From Desulfovibrionaceae bacterium (GTDB lineage: Bacteria; Desulfobacterota; Desulfovibrionia; Desulfovibrionales; Desulfovibrionaceae): a stretch of 38,175 nucleotides of DNA. How positions within the stretch are numbered: the first letter of the stretch is position 1; each line of letters opens with the position of its first letter. Shown here piece after piece: positions 34,738-38,175 of this stretch. Where the stretch lies: contig JAFGBU010000047.1 of NCBI GenBank assembly GCA_016932995.1, positions 1 to 38,175 on the forward strand. Reading direction: 5' to 3'. Position numbers and translations under genes: made by a program. The notes beneath the pieces are model-generated. The model was not told where the DNA came from and made no database searches. It worked only from the letters and a program-made list of their open reading frames with translations.

Positions 34738-35253
34738 CTAGCGGACCCGGCTCAGGGCCAGGGCCAGGGCGGTCGAGAACTTGATCAGCTCGGCGTTGCC
34801 CTTGCGGATGGTCGCGGCCAGGCGTTGGCCCAGGACCATGAGCAGGCGGCAGCCCAGGACCGGCTCCCGGTCCAGGAGGTCGAAGAAGCGGTCCCTGTGG
34901 GTGACCAGAAATTCCGAGTCCTCGAGCACGGTTATGGTCGCGGAGCGGGTGTCGCGGTCGATCAGGGCGATCTCCCCGAAGACCGGGTAGCTGGTCTCGT
35001 CAAGGGTGGCCAGGACCTTCCTGGGATGCTCGAGGTCCAGGAGCGGCAGCTCCATGTCCTTGAGGACCATGGACTTGGTGACGCGCACCCGGCCGCGCAC
35101 CAGGATGTACATCTCGTCGCCCTGCTCGCCCTCGGAGACCAGCGTCTCGCCGGCCTTTCTGGAGGTCTTTTCAAACAGGGGCTTGACCTTGTCCAGCCAC
35201 TCGGCGGGAAAGTCCTTGAACAGCGGTATCTGGCTCCAGACCACGCTGTCCAT
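34738..35253 (-). CDS. Cyclic nucleotide-binding domain protein
   Basis: A 171-aa soluble protein that is almost entirely one cyclic nucleotide-binding (CAP-ED) domain: IPLFKDFPAEWLDKVKPLFEKTSRKAGETLVSEGEQGDEMYILVRG at the start, then YPVFGEIALIDRDTRSATITVLEDSEFLVTHRDRFFDLL. The FGEIAL and TRSATI parts match the phosphate-binding cassette. No DNA-binding helix-turn-helix follows; instead a ~40-residue helical tail. Its ATG shares one base with the K+ channel stop, so the two are translationally coupled and probably form one ligand-gated unit. Confidence 0.88.
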   Translation of the reverse strand: MDSVVWSQIPLFKDFPAEWLDKVKPLFEKTSRKAGETLVSEGEQGDEMYILVRGRVRVTKSMVLKDMELPLLDLEHPRKVLATLDETSYPVFGEIALIDRDTRSATITVLEDSEFLVTHRDRFFDLLDREPVLGCRLLMVLGQRLAATIRKGNAELIKFSTALALALSRVR

Positions 35254-36395
35254 CACGCCGCCCCCCCGGCCCTGAGCAGGACCACGGCGTCGAACTCCCC
35301 GACCGGCATGCCCCCGGGCGGGTTGGTGGTCACCCTGGGGCCCTGGCGGCCCAGCTTGGTCTCCCGGCCCGAGGACTGGAAGAGCTCCAGGATGAACTGG
35401 TCCAGGGCCGAGCCCTGATCCAGGATGTCCTCCAGGGACAGGCCCTTGCTCAGCTGGCACAGGGCCAGGGGCAGGCTGCCGTCGGCCTGGCGGGCGCGGT
35501 CCACGAGCTGGCCCCAGGTCAGGGAGCGCTCCTCCTGGGACAGGCCCCTGAAGCACAGCTGGCTCGCGCCCCTGAGGCCCAAAAGTCCCTGGACAAAGGT
35601 CCACATGGAGACGTTGGCGCCCATGAGCCCCAGAATCCTGCTGTCCAGGTCGCCCCGGACCAGTATCTCGTTCACCCCGGCCCGGAGCATGTGCTTGCGG
35701 TTCTCGGCCAGGGCGACCTCGCCGTAGATCGGCGTCTGGGGCGCGGCCTCGCGCACGGCCATGGCCGCGTACAGGCTCGTCTGGTCGGCCTCCTTGGGGT
35801 CCAGGCCGGCCTGGCTCAAGATGTAGATCGCCCTGGCCTGGTCCGGCCGGGCCTTGCTTATGACGCTCTCCTGGGTCACGCTGCCCCAGACGAAGTGCAG
35901 CTTCTCGCCGAGCCCGAGCTGAAAGGAAATCTCCTCGCGCTCGTCCGGGGGCAGGTTGTTCACCAGCACCAGGTCCGCGCCCTTGAGCACCCCGTTGTCC
36001 TTCAGGGCGCGTATCAGCCCGGCGGCGAAGTCGTTCCAGCCCAGGACAAGGATATGGCCGCTTATCTTCACTCTCAAAAGCCCCTTGCGTTTTTTGGCCT
36101 GCCGCTCGACGAGCAGCGAGGCCAGGCCGCCGGTCAGGGTGGAGACCAGCCCGATCCCGGAAAGCATGACCACGACGCCCATGATCCGGCCGCCCGCGGT
36201 GACCGGCACCACGTCGCCGTAGCCCACGGTGGTCATGGTCACCACGGTCCACCACATGGCGTCAAGCAGGCCCCCCCGGCCGCCGCCCCTCAACTCGAAC
36301 ACATAGAACCCGGCCGTGCTCGGGGAGAGCAGGACGACTATGCACAGGGCGAGCTTGACCAGGGTCCCCGGCCGCCCCTGGAGCAGCCGCGTCAT
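35253..36395 (-). CDS. Two-TM potassium channel with RCK (TrkA-N) domain
   Basis: A 380-aa K+ channel subunit. The N-terminal pore module has helix 1 (about residues 12-32), the pore with selectivity filter TVGYGD (56-61), and helix 2 (about 68-94). An RCK domain follows, beginning ISGHILVLGWNDFAAGLIRAL, with a nucleotide-binding Rossmann fold. The rest (about 250-380) is a second RCK-like or unrecognised C-terminal part. This is the MthK-like layout. It is followed at once by a cyclic nucleotide-binding protein, suggesting gating by a separate ligand sensor. A TTGACA promoter lies upstream. Confidence 0.9.
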   Translation of the reverse strand: MTRLLQGRPGTLVKLALCIVVLLSPSTAGFYVFELRGGGRGGLLDAMWWTVVTMTTVGYGDVVPVTAGGRIMGVVVMLSGIGLVSTLTGGLASLLVERQAKKRKGLLRVKISGHILVLGWNDFAAGLIRALKDNGVLKGADLVLVNNLPPDEREEISFQLGLGEKLHFVWGSVTQESVISKARPDQARAIYILSQAGLDPKEADQTSLYAAMAVREAAPQTPIYGEVALAENRKHMLRAGVNEILVRGDLDSRILGLMGANVSMWTFVQGLLGLRGASQLCFRGLSQEERSLTWGQLVDRARQADGSLPLALCQLSKGLSLEDILDQGSALDQFILELFQSSGRETKLGRQGPRVTTNPPGGMPVGEFDAVVLLRAGGAA

Positions 36396-36440
36396 GGCCC
36401 GCCCGCCGGGCTCAGGGTTTGTGGGGACATTGTATTTTTA

Positions 36441-36468
36441 TTCATACAAGATAGCGCCCGGGTGTCAA
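36441..36468 (-). promoter_or_regulatory. Sigma-70 promoter for the K+ channel operon
   Basis: On the minus strand a perfect TTGACA (36463-36468) is separated by 16 bases from TATGAA (36441-36446), about 45 bases before the channel start. TTGTAT (36444-36449) and ATACAA (36430-36435) on the same strand form an inverted repeat over the -10 region, a possible operator. Confidence 0.6.
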
Positions 36469-36484
36469 CGCCGGGGCCGGGCCG

Positions 36485-36515
36485 GAAAAAAAGGCGCCCC
36501 CGACAGGGGGCGCCT
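36485..36515 (-). terminator. Intrinsic terminator of the LysM gene
   Basis: A perfect 10-bp stem (36506-36515 with 36492-36501) has a 4-base loop and is followed by seven T residues on the minus strand, 24 bases after the LysM stop. It is a textbook Rho-independent terminator, isolating this unit from the K+ channel operon. Confidence 0.92.
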
Positions 36516-36538
36516 CTCAAGCGGTCCATGGGCCGGGG

Positions 36539-37006
36539 CTAGAACCGGTAGCCGAGGTCCGAGCGCATCTGGGCCGGGATCACGGCGTCCGGGCCGGGCT
36601 CCAGGCTCTTCCAGGGGGCACCGGCCTGCTTGCGCGAGGCCTTGACCTCTTCCAGGTCGAACCCGGTCCTGGGCACGGAGAATATCTGGCCCGGGTAGAT
36701 CAGGTCCGGGTTCTTGATCTTGTCCCGGTTGGCCTTGAAGATCAAAGGCCACATGAAGGGATCGTTGTAGATCTGCTTGTACTCGGATATCCACCACAGG
36801 CACTCGCCCTTGAGGACGGTGTGCGAGGTGGGCAGGGCGTTGTACTCCTTCTCGTATATCTGCATGGGAGAAAGGGTCGCCACGCTCCTGGCCTGCGGCT
36901 CCTCTTGAACCACTGCGGCGGTCTCGGGCTCGGACTTGACCTTCTTGGCGCAGCCCCATGCCAAGAACAAGCTGCATGCCACAGCCAACAAGACCAATCT
37001 CTTCAT
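36539..37006 (-). CDS. LysM-domain lipoprotein
   Basis: A 155-aa envelope protein. The signal peptide MKRLVLLAVACSLFLAWGC gives a lipobox-like end at C19. After a short linker comes a LysM peptidoglycan-binding domain (about residues 60-112): SHTVLKGECLWWISEYKQIYNDPFMWPLIFKANRDKIKNPDLIYPGQIFSVP. The tail is unremarkable. AAAGGAGGAGG precedes the ATG. It probably tethers to peptidoglycan in the periplasm. The gene lies 45 bases after an unrecognised gene on the same strand and has a strong terminator. Confidence 0.88.
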   Translation of the reverse strand: MKRLVLLAVACSLFLAWGCAKKVKSEPETAAVVQEEPQARSVATLSPMQIYEKEYNALPTSHTVLKGECLWWISEYKQIYNDPFMWPLIFKANRDKIKNPDLIYPGQIFSVPRTGFDLEEVKASRKQAGAPWKSLEPGPDAVIPAQMRSDLGYRF

Positions 37007-37030
37007 GGGAGGCCTCCTCCTTTGATGTCT

Positions 37031-37050
37031 ATTAAGTTGAAGAACTTAAT
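37031..37050. repeat. AT-rich perfect hairpin between two minus-strand genes
   Basis: ATTAAGTT (37031-37038) pairs exactly with AACTTAAT (37043-37050) around GAAG. It begins right after the stop of the unrecognised gene and lies just before the LysM ribosome-binding site. It lacks a T tract on the minus strand, so it may be an operator or an RNA processing site rather than a terminator. Confidence 0.5.
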
Positions 37051-37051
37051 T

Positions 37052-37819
37052 TCAAGTTTTAATTCTTTTTGACCAGTTATCAATAATTTTCTTTTCTTGC
37101 AAGGCCAATTCATATTCGGGACAAATTTTCAAGGCCTTGGACACCGCTTCCCCGGCCTCCTTCATCCATCCGCCGAGCCTTAGGCTCCGGCTCGCGAGCA
37201 CGTGCATGAGCGCCTTCTTGCCGCCGTAGACCATGAGGATAAGGTCTTCGTATTCATCAAAAAAGACCTCCTTGACCAGGGCCTCCTGGGAGTAGATGAG
37301 CCGGGCCAGGAGCATGTTGTCCCGGTGCCGGGCCAGGTAGGTGGGCAGAAGCTGCTTGCACTTGGCGGCGATGAACCGGATGCGGGCTATTTCCCGGCGG
37401 ATGCTCTCCCGGGTCTGCTCCAGGACCTGGTAGAGCTCGGAGGCGATGTCCTTTTCGGCCTGGGGCAGGTCCCCGGCCTGCAGCTCCCTGAACCAGGGCG
37501 CGTAGTTCATGTGCTGGTAGGAGTCCTCCAAAAGCTTCACGGTCTCGTGGAAGATGTAGCCCATGCCCCAGTCCAGAAGACGGCCCTCCAAGGGCGCCGG
37601 GGCGTTGCGGAAGACGTGGTGGGCGGTGTCCTTGAGCCGCCAGAGAAGGCCCTTGTTCATCTCCTGGCCCAAGAGGTCGCGCAGGACCTGGTGGCTGAGC
37701 AGGCCCTCGGTCTCGAACTGCCGGAACTGCTCCTCGAGCAGCCTGCAGCTGAGGCAGAAGTTCCGGAACAGGTCGCGCACGAACTCCGGCAGCTTTGCCC
37801 TGATCCAGGCCTTGGACAT
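37052..37819 (-). CDS. Unrecognised helical cytoplasmic protein downstream of Lon
   Basis: A 255-aa protein with no signal peptide or membrane segment and a strongly helical look. It contains GMGYIFHETVKLLEDSYQHMNYAPWFRELQ and long charged helices (about residues 115-165). The C-terminal ~45 residues (GGWMKEAGEAVSKALKICPEYELALQEKK) resemble a single TPR-type helix pair. I do not recognise the family. Its start lies 3 bases after the stop of the Lon-type protease gene, so it is probably co-transcribed and could be an adaptor or partner. Its 3' end is AT-richer than the rest. Confidence 0.7.
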   Translation of the reverse strand: MSKAWIRAKLPEFVRDLFRNFCLSCRLLEEQFRQFETEGLLSHQVLRDLLGQEMNKGLLWRLKDTAHHVFRNAPAPLEGRLLDWGMGYIFHETVKLLEDSYQHMNYAPWFRELQAGDLPQAEKDIASELYQVLEQTRESIRREIARIRFIAAKCKQLLPTYLARHRDNMLLARLIYSQEALVKEVFFDEYEDLILMVYGGKKALMHVLASRSLRLGGWMKEAGEAVSKALKICPEYELALQEKKIIDNWSKRIKT

Positions 37820-37822
37820 GTC

Positions 37823-38175
37823 CTACACCCTGCCTGTCTTGTCGATGTCCGCGGCCAGCTTGGCGAGCTCGGCCAGGCGCTCGTCCACCAGCCTGTACAC
37901 GGTGCCCCGGGGGAACGCGCCGTGCTTTTGCCTCTTGCCGGCCGCAACCCCGGTCAGGATGAACAGGGCCTGGCCGATGGTCTTGACCGGGTAGAGGTGG
38001 AAGGTCCCCTGGCGCACGGCCTCCACGACCTCGTCCTTGAGCATGAGGTTGACCAGGTTGTCGGCCGGGAACACGACCCCCTGCCGGCCGGACAGGCCGC
38101 GCCTGCGGCAGACCTCGAAAAAGCCCTCGATCTTGCGGTTCACCGCGCCCACGGCCATGACCGCGCCCGACTGGC
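37823..38175 (-). CDS. C-terminal part of a Lon-family (S16) ATP-dependent protease, partial
   Basis: The reading frame is open to the window edge, so only the last ~117 residues are seen. They belong to the Lon proteolytic domain: SGAVMAVGAVNRKIEGFFEVCRRRGLSGRQGVVFP, with the catalytic Lys in VGAVNRKIEGF, followed by HLYPVKTIGQALFILTG. The catalytic Ser lies outside the window. The sequence is closer to the LonB/archaeal-type or YcbZ-like group (KIEGFF) than to classical LonA. The start cannot be given. Confidence 0.85.
   Translation of the reverse strand, partial: QSGAVMAVGAVNRKIEGFFEVCRRRGLSGRQGVVFPADNLVNLMLKDEVVEAVRQGTFHLYPVKTIGQALFILTGVAAGKRQKHGAFPRGTVYRLVDERLAELAKLAADIDKTGRV

Overview
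The window is a GC-rich, densely packed bacterial chromosome segment. The combination of genes fits an anaerobic deltaproteobacterium (Desulfobacterota), most likely a relative of Desulfovibrio: a long-form HisG, a dicluster ferredoxin, a bacillosamine-type glycan cassette, a GspN-containing type II secretion operon, and a Lon-type protease beside an unrecognised helical protein. That placement is inferred from gene content and composition. No rRNA, tRNA, CRISPR array, insertion sequence or prophage gene was seen.

Layout. (1) 1-14,367, all minus strand. Reading in the direction of transcription: a radical SAM gene, an HxH amidohydrolase, pyrB, pyrC, a poly(A)-polymerase-family HD protein and rlmN. 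Next comes a cobalamin riboswitch driving btuB-cbiZ-btuF-btuC-btuD (uptake and remodelling of corrinoids). Last are hisI-hisG, a small membrane ORF and a pair of perfect hairpins. (2) 14,446-16,086, plus: glutamine-dependent NAD synthetase. (3) 16,090-24,071, minus: a partial type II secretion operon (beta-propeller-like secreted protein, short GspL, GspM, GspN, an LPG-synthase-TM/flippase-like protein, GspD, a DegT-type sugar aminotransferase, GspC). It has no GspE, GspF or pseudopilins. (4) 24,309-24,497, plus: a small 2[4Fe-4S] ferredoxin with its own terminator. (5) 24,667-33,292, plus: a glycan operon with an AsnB-type amidotransferase, a PglA-like glycosyltransferase, a PglC-like phosphoglycosyl transferase, an ArnB/PseC-like aminotransferase, and PglD-, PglE- and PglF-like enzymes. 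Together these should make UDP-di-N-acetylbacillosamine (or a close relative), load it on undecaprenyl phosphate and extend it. (6) 33,455-34,197, plus: a HIT protein and an IHF/HU-family protein. (7) 34,187-38,175, minus: a SPOR lipoprotein, a cyclic-nucleotide-binding protein coupled to a two-TM K+ channel with an RCK domain, a LysM lipoprotein, an unrecognised helical protein, and the C-terminal end of a Lon-family protease running off the window.

Many starts overlap the previous stop by 1 to 8 bases (GTGA, ATGA, TAATG), so translational coupling is common. The points most worth a second look are: the HD protein with an apparently dead nucleotidyltransferase signature; the secretion operon with a GspL lacking its cytoplasmic domain and an embedded sugar aminotransferase; the two-aminotransferase bacillosamine cassette; the riboswitch hairpin that both hides the btuB ribosome-binding site and looks like a terminator; and the split K+ channel/cyclic-nucleotide sensor pair.
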